In this document: positions 23,259 to 36,719 of the stretch, piece by piece
How the letters are laid out: the number at the start of each line of letters is the position of its first letter
Numbering within the stretch: position 1 is the stretch's first letter
Notes under the pieces: generated by a model
Seen by the model: the letters and a program-made list of their open reading frames with translations, nothing else
Database searches by the model: none
What the model was told of the DNA's origin: nothing
From: Liolophura sinensis
Taxonomy: Eukaryota; Mollusca; Polyplacophora; Chitonida; Chitonidae
DNA: 64,000 nucleotides
NCBI RefSeq assembly: GCF_032854445.1
Contig: NC_088295.1
Location: forward strand, 28,137,385 to 28,201,384
Direction: 5' to 3'
Made by a program: the position numbers and the translations under genes

Positions 23259-25193
23259 TTTGCGTTCTATTACTTGGTAACTTATTATTTACGCTTGGCA
23301 AAGTGTTACCTTTACTGATTTAATTGATGTATTATCTGTGATTTACATTTGTACCAGCTTTCCCTTTTCTCTTTCTACATTATGGGTTTTTTTGTTTTTT
23401 TTTTAATTTGTTATAGTGGTTGACTTAATCACAATTCAGGTGGACAGTTATTTATATATATATATGTAGATGACATGGAATGGTTTGCCATATGTTTGAA
23501 CTTGGTCAGTCGTGGTGCGGGCACTACATAGACCAAACTGGTGGTATACACATTGTACAGAAAGGAAATGTCTGCAGCTTGTCTTTTTTACATTGCTTCT
23601 TGTTCATATGCTCAGCACCCACTCTATCAACCTTTCCAGAATAAGCAGCTGAACTTTACATTATTGTCCATTTCATAATTGAGAACCAGTACAAAGAGTG
23701 AAAAAAATCGCTTAAGAACAAACGTAATTTTAAGCGATAATTTCATCTGCAGTTTTACTGAAGTGCTCGTATTACCAAACTGTGAGAACAAAAATTGTTT
23801 GAGTCTATAGTGCAAATGGTTCATAAGAGTTGTCAGAGAATGGTATATGTGGGATTATGTCTTTTATTGTCAAAAAAATGGTTTACTATTAGTATCAGAT
23901 ACGTTTTTCATGGATTCAGATAAATATATATGATGTTCTGAAATACAGCTTTTTCTATACAAAGATTGCCTTTGCGACAACAAGCCATGTCATGTCCATT
24001 TACAACCATACCTACCAAAGATGACGTATGTTTGTAGATGAATCATTTGCCAGGTTTCCAAGCAGCTCTTTAACACCTTATCTTGGTATTTTGTACATTG
24101 TACACAGATTGCAGTCATGTTTTGTACAGATTACGGATTTATATCAAAATATTTATGTTTGTGAAACCTAAATGTTAACAGCAGAAGTTGACCACTTTTG
24201 AATTTCACCAGTCATTTTCTTGGAATGTCATGACAGTTTATGGACCCAATATTCTAAGCACAAGGTGACAGTGTTTTTTGTAGCACTTTGATGTTTTTTT
24301 CTCATAACACCTTTCAGATGAATATGCAATGATTTTCTTTATCACCTTGTATTTTGCTTTCAAATATTTAGACTTGCTTGCCTCAGCCCATAGTGATCAC
24401 TTCCACCATGTGCAGAAACTTAAGTAAAATGATTTTGTGTCTATTGCTTGTCAGATAATGAAGTCATTCTAATACTGAAACTAGGTTAATGTTACTGAGC
24501 AAACTAAACCAATTCACAGTTTGTGATCTGGTATAGCGACCACTGTAATGGCCTCTGTGACTGTCCATTCAACACTTGAACAGTATTAACTGTTTGGATG
24601 ATGAACTTGGAAGACGTTTAGTGCTGGGTAAGTGAGTTGAGGAGCTAGAATTTAAAGGCAAATCTGTCCAGTTCTACTACATCGTCTCAGTGAGCTTCTG
24701 AAGCTGTGAACCTGTGTCAGGTGGTGTTCTGTGAAAATAACATTATCTCAGGAAAACTTAGTACTAGCTTTGTATGATGTTACAACACGTCGGCGGTTGT
24801 CCATGTTTTGTGTATGAAGTTTTAAATGGTTAAGTATATTGTGTCTCCAGTCTGTTCTCAGTAGCTTCTTCTCAGAGGCTGTCTCATTTGTATGCTCTAA
24901 CTTTTAACTCCAAAGACACTCAGAATACGGTTTAATCTATGTACAGCATACAAGTGTAAGAACAAAAGTTTTTTTCACGCGTTTCATGCATTGTGAGTTG
25001 GGACTAGTTGTTAAAAATATTGCAGACTTCTTTTCTTTCGTTGGGGTGGAAAACAGGCTGTAATTGTAATGTTACAATTTTGAATCTGGAATTTTCCATA
25101 ATATTACCTTTTTGAAAAATGTTTAGGCCAAACTGTGTCCGTCGGCTTGATTTGGATTGAAGACATGTTTAAAAGTTTCTTAGCCTCTGGCCC

Positions 25194-25402
25194 CGGGATC
25201 ACGAAGCGATCTTAGATTTAAGTCAAAATTTTAATCATTACATTGGTTATGTTCCTTTCCGTTATTCTAGCCGAAATTTGGTGCACAATGACTTACCAGA
25301 ATTTACGTTGTCGAGCAATTTTTTGACTTTGTTACGTCAGAAATAACAATTTTAAAGTGATTTGAAATTTTGAGATAAATCTAAGATCGCTTCGTGATCC
25401 GG
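25194..25402. mobile_element. MITE-like element with about 37-bp terminal inverted repeats
   Basis: The left end reads GGATCACGAAGCGATCTTAG and continues ATTTAAGTCAAAATTT. The right end is its reverse complement with a one-base indel outside and two mismatches inside. The 209-bp element has no coding capacity, as expected of a non-autonomous DNA transposon. A target-site duplication is not obvious. Confidence 0.82.
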
Positions 25403-27973
25403 ACCCTGGAGCTCTAAAGAACCACACATTCATTCCTTAGGAACTGGAATTCATGCTCTTTGTACAGAGGCATTCTGCAATGGTGGGTAGGGGCTTTGTA
25501 GACCATCGATATCTTACAGATTCTAATGAAGCCGATCGGTGACCGTGCGCCCCTCTGATAGATGTGATATAACCATGCAGCATTCGACAATAGTTAGTAC
25601 ACTCTTATAACGAGCGATTCAGTGTGTTTTGACAAGTATTATATGTATTAAGATGTTCTTGTTGTGGTTTAAAATTTATATAAATAAGTTGATGTGTGTT
25701 CTTGAAGAAAAGCTACCCAGTGAAACGCCGCCAATGTACGCTACGCCAGATGTGTCTTCACATTTTAATGTGACGTTGCTTGCCACTTGTGATTTCTTCT
25801 TTTTTGTCGAACGTCCTGCAACACATTTTGTAAATGGTTCCGAAGAATAGTATTTTTTATCCTGTACAATGGAAACACTACCTTTGACCAAGGCACGGTT
25901 TTACACTTTTGGAGCACTAGACCCAGTAATGACGCTGTCAACAAAGCATTTCATGAGTTCAGCAGTAGTAAAACCCAGTTCTACAGAAACATACTTTAGT
26001 CCTGTGGCCTTTATTGTGTTCTAGTACTTCTGGAAATACTTCCGAGGTTTCAAGGTTTTCACGTCGGAAAAAGCGGTCTTCCGTAGAACAGCCACACCCG
26101 TATATCTGTGGGAAAGTGCGGGCATTTATCTGATGTGGCTTTTTTTCTTACTCTTGGTAGAAAGCAAATCTGTTGATCTTTGTTTTGTTTTGGTGCGAAA
26201 AGTTTAAAAACTTACGGTTTCAGTTTTCATACCGCATTGCTTTGCGGCGACACAGTGTTCAGACAGTGTCATTGGTTTCCATCGTCTAGTGGATGCAGTG
26301 AACCGCAATAATGGATTTATGCTGTGCTATGGATCGATATATAAATGCACTGTATGCACTATTGGATATAATTCTGAAAAACATATTACCTGAGGATACA
26401 TTGTGGGTAATTAAGTTTAACAGTGTACTGGGTTTCCAAGAACAAGGGTTTTTCCTCAGTGGCAAACATAAAAACCTCCACTTTAGACAACGTATACAGT
26501 ATCAGTATCCGATTGCTGTTATCAATCAAAATACAATACCTATTTGGGTAAATTCAGAATGCGATATTTTGTTGACTCCACCACTTTTTCCATGAGAAGT
26601 GGCTTTATGTCAGGAGGTTTGTTACAATGAATATAATTCTCTTGTAAGTAAATATGGATACAGCGTCCAGAATCTCTGGCACTCTGCTTCATAATTGTGT
26701 CTAATTCCTCTAAACCCGGGACTAGGGGCCGTATCTTCAGTGTGTTGAATTGGATTTCCACGTTGGATACATGAACAATTGCATTCAAAGTGTAGCTAAG
26801 ATACATATTTTATTACTGACAATTTATATGCTGGCGTGGTTCACGATTTCAACGCTGACTTCACTAACTCGCCTAGAACATTCCTTGCGTCTTCCCAACA
26901 TCACTGAAAACTGTTGACTGCTTCTCTGCGTGATTCCATCATAATTTCGTACTGGATATATTTTCTTAGTTCTGTAGGAATTTGTATTACACGTCGTTTT
27001 GGGAATTGACCTGGAACGTTCATTTCTGACGGCTGGTATAGGTAATAAGATACCAGGCGAAGGACGGCGCTGCTGTGCAGGATCTCTGCTATTTCCACGA
27101 CCTTTAAACTTGACCGGCATCGTCTAGGTGAGCTATTCTTCAGTAGGGTGTTGAAAGTCAATTGCATTAATAATGGATATATTTTAAAACGAAGGCGCTT
27201 TGCATAAATTGGATATGGCATACCTGGGGCCACCTTCAGAAATCGTAGATCAATTGCATGTTGGGAGCATAACACAATTGTGCAACATTTTTGTTTTTTG
27301 TAAGATAATAATAGACTTGACATGTTAAATGAAAGGATGATTTCCCAGTTTGCAAACTGGAATTGTCGTGTCACAAAACGTCTGGACAGCAGGAATAGAA
27401 CATATTATTTTTGTTTAAGCAACAGTGTTAACGGTTAAGCCTGTAACAGCCCCAAATATTCGATGGACAAGGAATAGGTGGTAGTTGTCCCAAAATCTCC
27501 CCCCCCCCCCCCCCACCCCTCCAAAAAAAAAACAAAAAACCAGCAGTACAGATCTTAACATAGGTTGACCACCGAAATGTGAACCGTTGAATGCTAACAG
27601 CTTTGATAAGTTTGGCACCTAGCAACCTCAGGGGGACGTCACTCAGAGCATTGTCACTACCTTACACCGTGTCCCCTCTCGTCCAAGAGTTTCAAACTTT
27701 CATCGATAAAACTTGCTCAGAAAACTGCCATGATTACCATACCATGCACCTGCATAAAATTATATTCTGTGTTGTTTAAGGAAAGTCGGGTGGGAGTGGG
27801 GGAGCAATTGGCAAGGCATTGACGATTGCACTCCAAGCATATTATCTCGAATTAGCCAGGATGGGCGTGGTAAGCATAAATTGGATAGCATAAATTCGGC
27901 CATGTTCCAACAAACTGCAGACTGAATACTATACCCATTTTGTTAGCCATATTACTACAAGTTGTTTCCGTGT

Positions 27974-29180
27974 GCCCTCTCTCCCCTGAAAGTGAATAAA
28001 CACTTTTAGTGGAGAGAGGGAATCTTGTTTCCTGTCTGTATAACCAGATGTTCTTTAATAAGTTAGCTTAGGTATATATCTGCATATACGTTTAGTCTTT
28101 GTACAGGTAGACAGTACAGAAGAGTTTGTAAAAATTTAATTGGGCTTTCATTATTTAAGTGACTGTTCTTTAACGCCACACTCAAGAATATTGCCATTCT
28201 TGCTTCCTACCAAGGTCGGCTAGTTTTATGGGTGGAGGAAACTGGACTGCTCTGAGCAAACCATCGATTTTTGGAAAGTTACTGGCGAGCACTCCCTCGT
28301 GTGACACATTTGGTAGAAGGCAAGTTGTCGTAAGCGAACGTCATTCATGTAAGACCACACAAGACTGCACAAGCAGTCTACTGCGTATTCCATCCAAGAG
28401 TCCACGATAACAATAAAAGCATCCTGTGGAAAGTATAGAAAATCCTTTATTCGAGAATGGCGGGGGAACCCACACGACTGAAGAACAAGCACATAAACTA
28501 CTCGGCAACAGCCTGTTCCTGGGTGTTCGATTAAAATATCACTTAGACAATACATCGCATAATTATCAGCTTTCTCAATGGCCTCTTTCAAATTTATGAA
28601 AACAAACGCGTCACTGATGTGAAAAGATAAACAGTTTATCCAATATGAGATAGGCTTTCACCATATACTGATGGGTAAGCCAGGCTCTCGGTGGACTGTT
28701 CATCACTACTATTTTAGGATTGCCATAAACACCTAAAACAATCAGTAAAAGCTTGATGGAAGTAAAAATGCCAAGAAGTTGAATTTCAGCCGCTGAATGT
28801 GTAACCCAATAAGCATTATCACAGTCTTCGTTTTAGTAGCATCCATAAAATTGCTAAATAGTTTGAGGAAATATATAGAAACGGCAATTATGTGACTTCT
28901 TGGTTTTTTTTCGGAGAAACTAAGCTTTGCATTATGCCAAGCTTTTTGGAGAATCAACAAGAGCTTGCAACAATATGATGGACTCCTGCATAGGTCATTC
29001 AGATATAGATTTGTATGGGATGGGGGAGAGAAAATGTTTCTGCGGTATGGCACTGGTGTATCCTGATTAAGTCTACAGCTTTTATTTCATAAAACTAAAT
29101 ATATATATACATATTATAACTTCTTAAAAAAACATCTGGTTATACAGGCAGGAATCAAGATCTCTCCTTTGAAAGTGAAT
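27974..29180. mobile_element. Possible foldback / DNA transposon with inverted ends
   Basis: The segment 28011-28053 (GGAGAGAGGGAATCTTG to TATAACCAGATGTTC) recurs inverted at 29131-29167 with few changes. On the outer side both arms continue with a TGAAAGTGAATAAA motif. The left arm also forms a local hairpin (CCCTCTCTCC ... GGAGAGAGGG, 27976-28020). The 1.2-kb span has no recognisable transposase. It could instead be two independent insertions of one short repeat. Confidence 0.45.
28155..28300 (-). repeat. Very diverged SINE-like fragment
   Basis: TTTAACGCCACACTCAAGAA and a later GGGTGGAGGAAACTGGA recall the core of the SINE family read on the minus strand, but the match is patchy. Confidence 0.4.
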
Positions 29181-31876
29181 AAATAAGCTTTTCATTTTAA
29201 ATTTGGCGGATTTAGAATTTAAATTTATGTGTTGCGTCTTAGATTCTTCATGTTCCGTTAAGTCGGCTGTGCATGCTGCAAATGAATCGGAGATGATCAT
29301 GGAAAGTGATATATCCTATCTTGCAAATCATAACTCAAACTACATCCGTTATTTATAGATATACATACTGAAAACTCAGATGTAACTTTGTCAGATGTAA
29401 CTTTTTTGTTATTACACGGATGGGTAAATTGAAATCTATCGAGGTGTATAAGTGTAACATATAGATGGGCGCACACAAATGTATTAGCAAGGTTATTGAA
29501 AACTCTAGAATTTGTATATGTTGCCATATGCAGGCACATTTAAATACATGATTTTCATCAAAACAAAAACATATGAAGTAACATGCGGGAAATTCGATTT
29601 CTGTCCAAGCTGTAAATCACCCTCCCATATTTAGCATGGGCTTTGGTTGCCCAATACCACTACAAACCTGTTTTTTTTAGGTGAAATCTTCGTATAATCA
29701 TGTATGAGCCATATCGTTTTCCTGCCAATTCCATTACTGAGCATAGTTTCCACCAAAGGACAATGCCTTCATCGCAGAGAACACCACATTTGTCAGCGCC
29801 TGACTCATGCTACTTTACACTATCCGCGCGTGGATGACCACCAGTGATAGCATGACTGCAGAACCGTCTGTTTTCCTTATGAACACGCAATCACGTCGTT
29901 GCCAAACGTCATTGTCTGGCTTGTGATACTGACCGTACACACGCATAACCATCATATCAGCACAAAATGTCAGAGAAGATACCAAAATTTAGGTTATCGT
30001 GTCTTATTATAGCGTATCTATTTTTGGTGTTTTTTAATATCACAGTTTATATCTTCTGTAACTTCTTTTGTTAACCATTTGCCGGTGTCTATTTTTTTTC
30101 TATTTTCAGATTCCTCTTTCACAAATCCATTTATACTATAACTAATGTCATCATGCAATATCATGGTTTGTCATGCCGCTTTAACAATTTATTACAATTT
30201 TAGTATAACCTGGGATTAATCCGTCTGTCTTAATCTCACGTATAACCACTGAGCATGTCTGAGTCTGGCGTACGTGGTTTCTTTGTCACTGAATATTTGT
30301 GACATTTAATACAATTTTAATATAAAATTCTGCGCGTTCAGTGATTTCTGGGTTTGTAATAATGGATTAACAGTGACGTGTTAATACTATAAACAAACTT
30401 GTAATTATTATTTATAACAAAAAATCTCTAAATTAGGTTCAGACTGGGTTATAATTATGGAGATGTCATCAGTTTTCATACCGGCTATTCTGATTTTCTC
30501 GAATCGTTGCTATAACAGTGTACCATGATCTCATTGTGCAACGGAATAACCTGTTAGGCAATGGCGTATGTAACAACTAAAAATGCATAAAATGATAACG
30601 GCATTTAGTTTTATCTTGTCACCCTAAAATGGTATACACATCCAGACACGAACGTTTTGGTGACCCAAATAATAAACGCTGTCGCTTCAAACATCTCAAA
30701 GCCCTTTGTTTCATTTAACGAGCTATATAGTATAAATACACACCACTTCGTCATCCCTGTATTCATGCCTCGAGAACGAAGAGAGTAGTTGTCTGAATTA
30801 TTTATCAGCCCTGGTGTGGGGAAATTGCTATACGACGGTCATAGGCGGGCACCCGTCATCGGTGCCGTGGTGTTTAGATGGGTGGGAGGTAATCGTGGGA
30901 GACTGCCCGTGGGTAAGCAAACAGCAGATATCACAGAGACGGGGAAATCGATATACCTCACACCTTTTAACGCAGTTAGAGAGATAATGACACTTGCGGT
31001 CTGTGTATTATTGGGTGGGAGGACTATACCGAGGATGCGGAGGGCTAGAGGCGATCTCGGGGATAAACACAGCTTGTATGCTTGAAAGGCCACTCGGGTA
31101 TATAATCTATTAAAGAATAACTCCAATAATGCTATCAAGATATATATGAACATATAAAAGTCGTGAAAGATGTATCGTGTACTTAATACAAAACATACAT
31201 TTCTACCGTTTTACACCTGATTTTTTTTTAATATATAGGTACTCTAATTTAATCACGCTTTCTCATTATAATAAGTAAGGAGGGCTAGCCAGGGCGATAC
31301 GGAAACATTGAAAGCCTTTTTTTTCAATTTTTATGTCTTAAAAATGTCTAGCATGAACAAGACGTGCTGCTTGGGTTAACGTGCTGTAAAAGTAGAATTC
31401 CTTCTGTGTTGTAGGGCAAAATTTACACTAAAAATGGAACCGGACTGGGCACGGCTTAGGTGGATTGAATCAAAGAATGCGATAGACGTTACTCACACAG
31501 TGTCAGAGAAATGTAGCAGATAATATTGATTTGTACTTTGTTATCAAAATAAATAATGTCTTATCAATAGTTACTGATAAATCAAAGATTAGATAAACTG
31601 CTGGAACAGCCCATAGTCCACTGGTTGAGTAAGGAATCGCTGTTTCACTGTCAACACCTGGTCCTCGTCGAAAAAACAGAATTAGGAGGGTTACAAATAC
31701 ACTTCCCTTTCTCAGAGAGATCCGTTTAAGTATGACTATGACAGTGATGTAATATACAATGTTTAACACTCAATAAATACCAAAAAAAATTAACACGATT
31801 GAAACCACAGTGAGGAGTTCGGTATAATTATGTCTCACCCATGCAGCTTAAGTTGTGGGGCAGACATATACCGGTA

Positions 31877-31975
31877 TGTATTGATTTATTTATTTTACTT
31901 ATTTCATTGGTATTTTACGTCATACTGAAGAATATTTCACCTATATTGCACATATTCTTCCTCATAGGAAGGCCT
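31877..31975 (-). repeat. Diverged SINE fragment
   Basis: TTTATTTATTTTACTTATTT followed by TTTTACGTCATACTGAAGAA and TATTTCACCTATA is the inverted 3' end of the SINE; the core has decayed. Confidence 0.65.
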
Positions 31976-32787
31976 CTGACCAAATTTGAATTCAATTATG
32001 TCCAGTTGTTTGGAGATGAGGACAAGCCGTAGCCAATCAAAATGGCAAAATGGGCAAACGGAATGACAAACAGGTTTAAACTCTAATCCTGGACCTCATT
32101 TGTACGAAAGCTTAAACTCAAATTTGATTAAATTCTATGAAGAATACATCGTTGTCCAGCTTAACATTTTAAGAACAAGCCCCAGCTTATCGTAGTGTAC
32201 CGGGCGTTCACAAGAACATGCGCCTAAACAAATAATAGGCCTCTTCGGTTATCCGACATTTAATGAGAAGTCTTCGTCTCTCTGGAAGCCCGGAAACAGA
32301 AACTTCTATGCTGCCGTCCCCTGAAGACAAAAAAAAAAATATCTGTTTTATGCCATCAAGATTTTCATACTAAATTTTTAAACATATTTGTCACTTGTTT
32401 CATTTTGTCAGAGGGCGGCAGTATATATTTTATACATAAATTGTGTATATATTACATTGTGAAATTGGGCGTAGACATTTGCTGGACTATGCAGTTTCTG
32501 GGAACTGAAATCTAGTAAAAGTGTATCAGCAAACATGTAGAAATGTTCACTCAATACATGTAGTCTTTAGCAAATACATCAAGGCGCGATATGTGTACGT
32601 AATATCCGGAACTCAAAAGTACATTGATATCACACAACGTATAAAACATTGTTTACAACCGTCAAGTTGAAACCATCCCATTTAAAGGGCGTTTGAGGGC
32701 ACCCTGTAGTAAATTACTGCATTGCTATGAGTCTGTGTATTGTACAACTACTCATAACACTTTTGTAGGGCATTTAATCGCCATGTA

Positions 32788-33055
32788 GGGGGCCCTTGTT
32801 TCTCAGTTGGTTATCGCGCTAGCGCAGCGTTATGATCCAGGAGTCTCTCATCAATGCGGTCGTTGTGAGTTCAAGTCCAGCTCATGCTGGCTTCCTCTCC
32901 GGCCGTACGTGGGAAGGTTTGTCAGCAACCTGTGGATGGTCGTGGGTTTCCACTGGGCTCTGCCCGGTTTCCACCCACCATAATGCTGGCCGCCGTTGTA
33001 TAAGTGAAATATTCTTGAGTACGGCGTAAAACACCAATCAAATAAATAAATAAAT
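32788..33055 (+). repeat. Full-length tRNA-derived SINE
   Basis: The head carries a tRNA-like A box (CTCAGTTGGTTATCGCGC, from 32802) and B box (GAGTTCAAGTCC, 32867-32878), the internal Pol III promoter. The body has CTTCCTCTCCGGCCGTACGT, CAACCTGTGGATGGTCGTGG and CACCATAATGCTGGCCGCC, and the end a (AAAT)n tail. It is the most complete sense copy in the window. Confidence 0.92.
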
Positions 33056-33261
33056 CGCAATGTATAATTGTTCTTTTTGTGATTGGGTCAACGAGAATGT
33101 AAACAAGTTCCAAAGGGAGACCACTGTGGAATGCTTTGTGCAAAGTGTTCTTCCTTGATGTGAGCTGTGAAAGGCTGTGCGTAAACTTGTGTCTTCAGTG
33201 AAGTGTACTACATCAAAGTGTTATGCATAGATTGTATTCAACACATAGACGTCATACATTT

Positions 33262-33366
33262 GATTGGTTTTTTACGCCGAGACACAAGAATATTTCACGT
33301 AATACGACGGCGGTCGGCGTTATGGTGGGAGAAGCCGGGCAGACCGGAGAGGAAGCCCGCATGGAA
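33262..33366 (-). repeat. SINE fragment with internal deletion
   Basis: TTTTTTACGCCGAGACACAA, ATACGACGGCGGTCGGCGTT and a joined GACCGGAGAGGAAGCC show the inverted SINE with its middle deleted. Confidence 0.8.
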
Positions 33367-33767
33367 CTGATGAATTTCTTTTGAAGTCATGGTGTTGAGA
33401 AAGGATTAGATCCTTAAAATATCATCTGAAACATCATTAAAAGTCAAAATAACAGCCTACTAAAAGTGAAACGAATATCAACGCGCTGTGTTTTACTATC
33501 CATTCCCTTTTGTCCAGATACAGTTTAGTTTACAGACCGTTTCAATAGCTTTGGAAATTTCACCTTTTTTGTGAAGATTACAATTGAGATGGTTAAAGTA
33601 CATAACTACGACCTGACCTGTAACTCATTAAAGCTGAGTGCCTATCTATGGTCTTCCATCTTAGAGCAGTTAGCAGCCTCCTCTCTTTAGCCTTCCAATA
33701 TTGTGACATTGTTTTAAAACAACTGTATTGAAGTCATTGATTTCTTGCCTATTATCACGGGTATTTG

Positions 33768-33897
33768 TTTATTAGATTTATGTTTTACGCCGTACTGAAG
33801 AATATTTCACTTATACGAGTGAATAATCCCACTTCAAGTGGGAGGAAACCGGCCAGAACGTGGAGAAACCCACGATCATCGGCAGGTCGCTGCTAGA
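33768..33897 (-). repeat. SINE fragment
   Basis: GTTTTACGCCGTACTGAAGA, TTTCACTTATACGA and GGGAGGAAACCGGCCAGAA match the inverted SINE; it ends near the GGTCGCTGC equivalent of 'GGTTGCTG'. Confidence 0.8.
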
Positions 33898-33974
33898 AAT
33901 AACACCGTTTCAATATAAGGATTTGGCTACAACACAAAGATATTTCTTTATGCATAAAATCTGATTTTGTTTAA

Positions 33975-34095
33975 CGCGATACCCTAGAAGATTTCACTTT
34001 AACATACGATGGCGGTCAGTTTTGGGGGTGGTGGAGGAAACTCGAGTGCCTGTATGGAGTCAACTTCTCTTCCTGACAAACCTTCCCAAGTGTGA
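33975..34095 (-). repeat. Diverged SINE fragment
   Basis: TTTCACTTTAACATACGATG and GGTGGAGGAAACTCGAG follow the same order as the inverted SINE core but with many changes. Confidence 0.55.
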
Positions 34096-34127
34096 CATAT
34101 ACATAGACTTGGACATCTGGGACTAGG

Positions 34128-34290
34128 GTAATATCACGGTTATAACGTAACACATATAATATCACGGCAATAACGTAACGAATATAATATCACGTCTATA
34201 ACGTAACGAATATAATATCACGGCTATAACATAACGAATGTAATATCACGGCTATAACGTAACGAATATAATAACACTGTTACAATATCA
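34128..34290. repeat. 28-bp tandem repeat, about 6 copies
   Basis: Units of ATAATATCACGGCTATAACG followed by TAACGAAT, with single-base differences between copies. Confidence 0.92.
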
Positions 34291-36599
34291 GGAATACTAA
34301 AATTTACAGTAAAATTATTTATTGTCGTTGGGAATGCAGTGAATTGTTTACACTGGCTGGTACCATCAGGTTAAGTGTAAATTACATAACTTTGTTCTGC
34401 ATGGGTATGTGCCTGTGCAGCGTCTGCGCGATCTACTCGTGCAAAGTTATGAAAAGGCATGTGAGAGGCTATTATTCATTAGGTTGTATATAAATAACTG
34501 GTCGACACGAAATAAATGCTATGCGAGGCAGTTCATAGTTACATACAGCTTTCTTACCCGGCAAATAAAGCAGACAAAAACAGACAAAAAAATAACGCTG
34601 TGTCGATAACCATACTTTTGTGGGTGGAAACCCGACGGTATGTGGAGAAGAACAAGAAAAACAAGAGTGAGCTCAACGTATATCGCATATTAGTTTGCAA
34701 GTCAACCAACACACTTCATATAAGACAACATGAACGGTCAACTGGACGAGAGCTGTCGACCATTTCTTGTCACCAAGGAATTCATGCATGCAACAATGTA
34801 AACGTAGGATTCTTCAGTTTATGCTTCCTGTCCTTAACAGCGTATCTTGATTGCAAGTTCGACGTGAAAGAAGTTATAATGTCCACGTATCTGGTTTACT
34901 CGTTTGACTTAAATGTACATTTTTCAGTTTTATGCTTTCTGTCCTTTTGAATATGCATACTTTGGATTTCAGTACTGTATATATATACACTGGCTACTAT
35001 TCCTGACTTTACTGCAACGATATATAACACCTGGAAAAATTATTAAATGCATATATAATACACTGTAAAAACAATTGGGCCCAACGAAGTTATTGTGGGT
35101 GAAATTCTACTGCGCTTATTTCATTCAATAATGAATTTGACCTTTAAAATGAACGGAATATGCCCTGTTGAAATCTCGGAATGTCACCCTTCAGATACCT
35201 ATATACGAGGGAGTTTAAAAATTCTTGCCGAATGTAAAGAGATTATGCAATGCTTGTAATTTCCTTTCATCCATGTATGGCAATCATTTGTGGTAGATTT
35301 GCGTGTGGGTAAAACATTATATTCCTGAATTGTGTTTACACGATAAGCTGTATAGAGCAAACCGACTGTATCAGCATATTGAATTCTGTCACATAACTCA
35401 TCGTTTTTGCATATATAAAGATGGCAAAAAATATGCAGAGGTTGTAAAAATCAAAATATTTAATTGCAAGTTGCTACATGACCCTGATTGTTGTACAGTG
35501 GAAATTAAACATATATTTTTGTCAGCAAAGGAAAATAACGTTTACATGATCAAGGTTTAGACATGTGATCATGTGTGCAAATCGCTGATCACTATGACCG
35601 TGTGCAAGTTTACACTGAAAGATAAGTACATAGTGCATGCTGACAAGTGTCGTGTGATCATATCTGCTTTGGTTATATGCATTGTTATCCACTAACACTA
35701 CCTAAAACTATTTACGACCCTGCATATGTCCAATATTGTTTTATCTTTCAATCTAATGTAAAATAACCGTTATGCATAATTCTTGTCAGTGGGGCAGGTG
35801 CTCGGAATTCACGGACGTATAATTACTAGGGTTGGTCCATTATAACACCTGGCGTACTGAGTTCATGAAAAGGTTTTATCAGGTAAGTTCATGAATAAGG
35901 CTATAGGTAAGACTAAATGAACTTGGTATACATATAGTATGGCTGTATTTAGCATGATAACGAAATAGGAAAGTGTTAAGGTTATTCCTGTTCTTCTAGC
36001 ATATATCCAGATCGGATAAAATCACACGAGTGTTTACTGCATATGTTGTTTACGTAATATATCTAAGGATAGTACAGCGTTGCCCAATCAGTGAATTACA
36101 GAAGACATGCTATTCTTGTACAAACTGTCGACTTTGTATCACTGTTTCTGTATGTCTCGTTTTTCAGCAGCATTTGTCTTTTTTTTTTTCACAATTAACT
36201 GAGGAATTGCTTTTTCGGGTCAGTTGTCGGATGACTGCGCTTTCATGTTGATTAGCTGGTCATTCGTCCGCCATAGAGCACGGTGTACCACGCCTGCTTT
36301 TCCCTGGGACCGTGCTCATTATACTTAGCCGCCACTGCGGACGGTCGGTGCTTGGTGCTGTCCACCAGATTCTCGACCACGCTATAAGACAGAGGGACAC
36401 GCCCTGCAGTCGAGGGCAGACGGGCTGGCGGAGGTAGATAGGCAGGGTGGACATCTGGATCCGGGTATGCGTTGCGAAGCCGGCTTTGTGGTGTATCAGT
36501 TTTCAGGCACAAACCTTCACAGCACGTGCCGAATGCAGTAACGTGCTCTTGTCACAGCCCGCATTTTTGGGGCTAAAATGTGTTTTATTAATTTTTGCA

Positions 36600-36719
36600 G
36601 TAGACTAAGATCTGCTGGGCAGCGAGGGAGCATGGCGGAGGAAATGTAACGTACTGGAAGATTCGAATGCTGCTTGCTAGCCTAGTGTTTTGGTGGTCTG
36701 ATGACGTTCCATTAACATA
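36600..36719 (+). promoter_or_regulatory. Likely 5' leader of the phosphatase gene with short upstream ORFs
   Basis: If transcription starts upstream, this leader contains at least three short upstream ORFs: ATG at 36632 (five codons), ATG ahead of CTGCTTGCTAGCC, and ATG ahead of ACGTTCC. They would dampen translation. The preceding 36.25-36.52 kb is GC-rich compared with its surroundings, as a promoter region might be. No TATA box is clear, and a spliced leader joined at TTTTTGCAG (36600) is possible. Confidence 0.35.

Larger units (their letters stand above)
22401..36600. other. Intergenic region between the DGK and phosphatase genes
   Basis: About 14 kb of AT-rich sequence. It contains TA microsatellites, an inverted-repeat element, a possible foldback element, SINE pieces and a 28-bp array, each listed separately. 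The ORFs seen on both strands are under 160 codons, overlap each other and lack splice context or recognisable domains. I see no gene I can support. Confidence 0.6.

Noticed and set aside
26824-27374. Two overlapping minus-strand ORFs of 98 and 157 codons
   Set aside because: No recognisable domain, no splice partner and mutual overlap in different frames; left as unsupported.
30789-31153. Overlapping 98- and 104-codon ORFs on opposite strands in a GC-richer patch
   Set aside because: No homology recognised and no start or splice context; probably chance or an unlisted repeat.
32801-32880. tRNA-like A and B boxes suggesting a tRNA gene
   Set aside because: No cloverleaf can be completed; they belong to the tRNA-derived head of the SINE.
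36252-36512. 86-codon minus-strand ORF just before the phosphatase first exon
   Set aside because: No recognisable domain; GC richness fits a promoter region.
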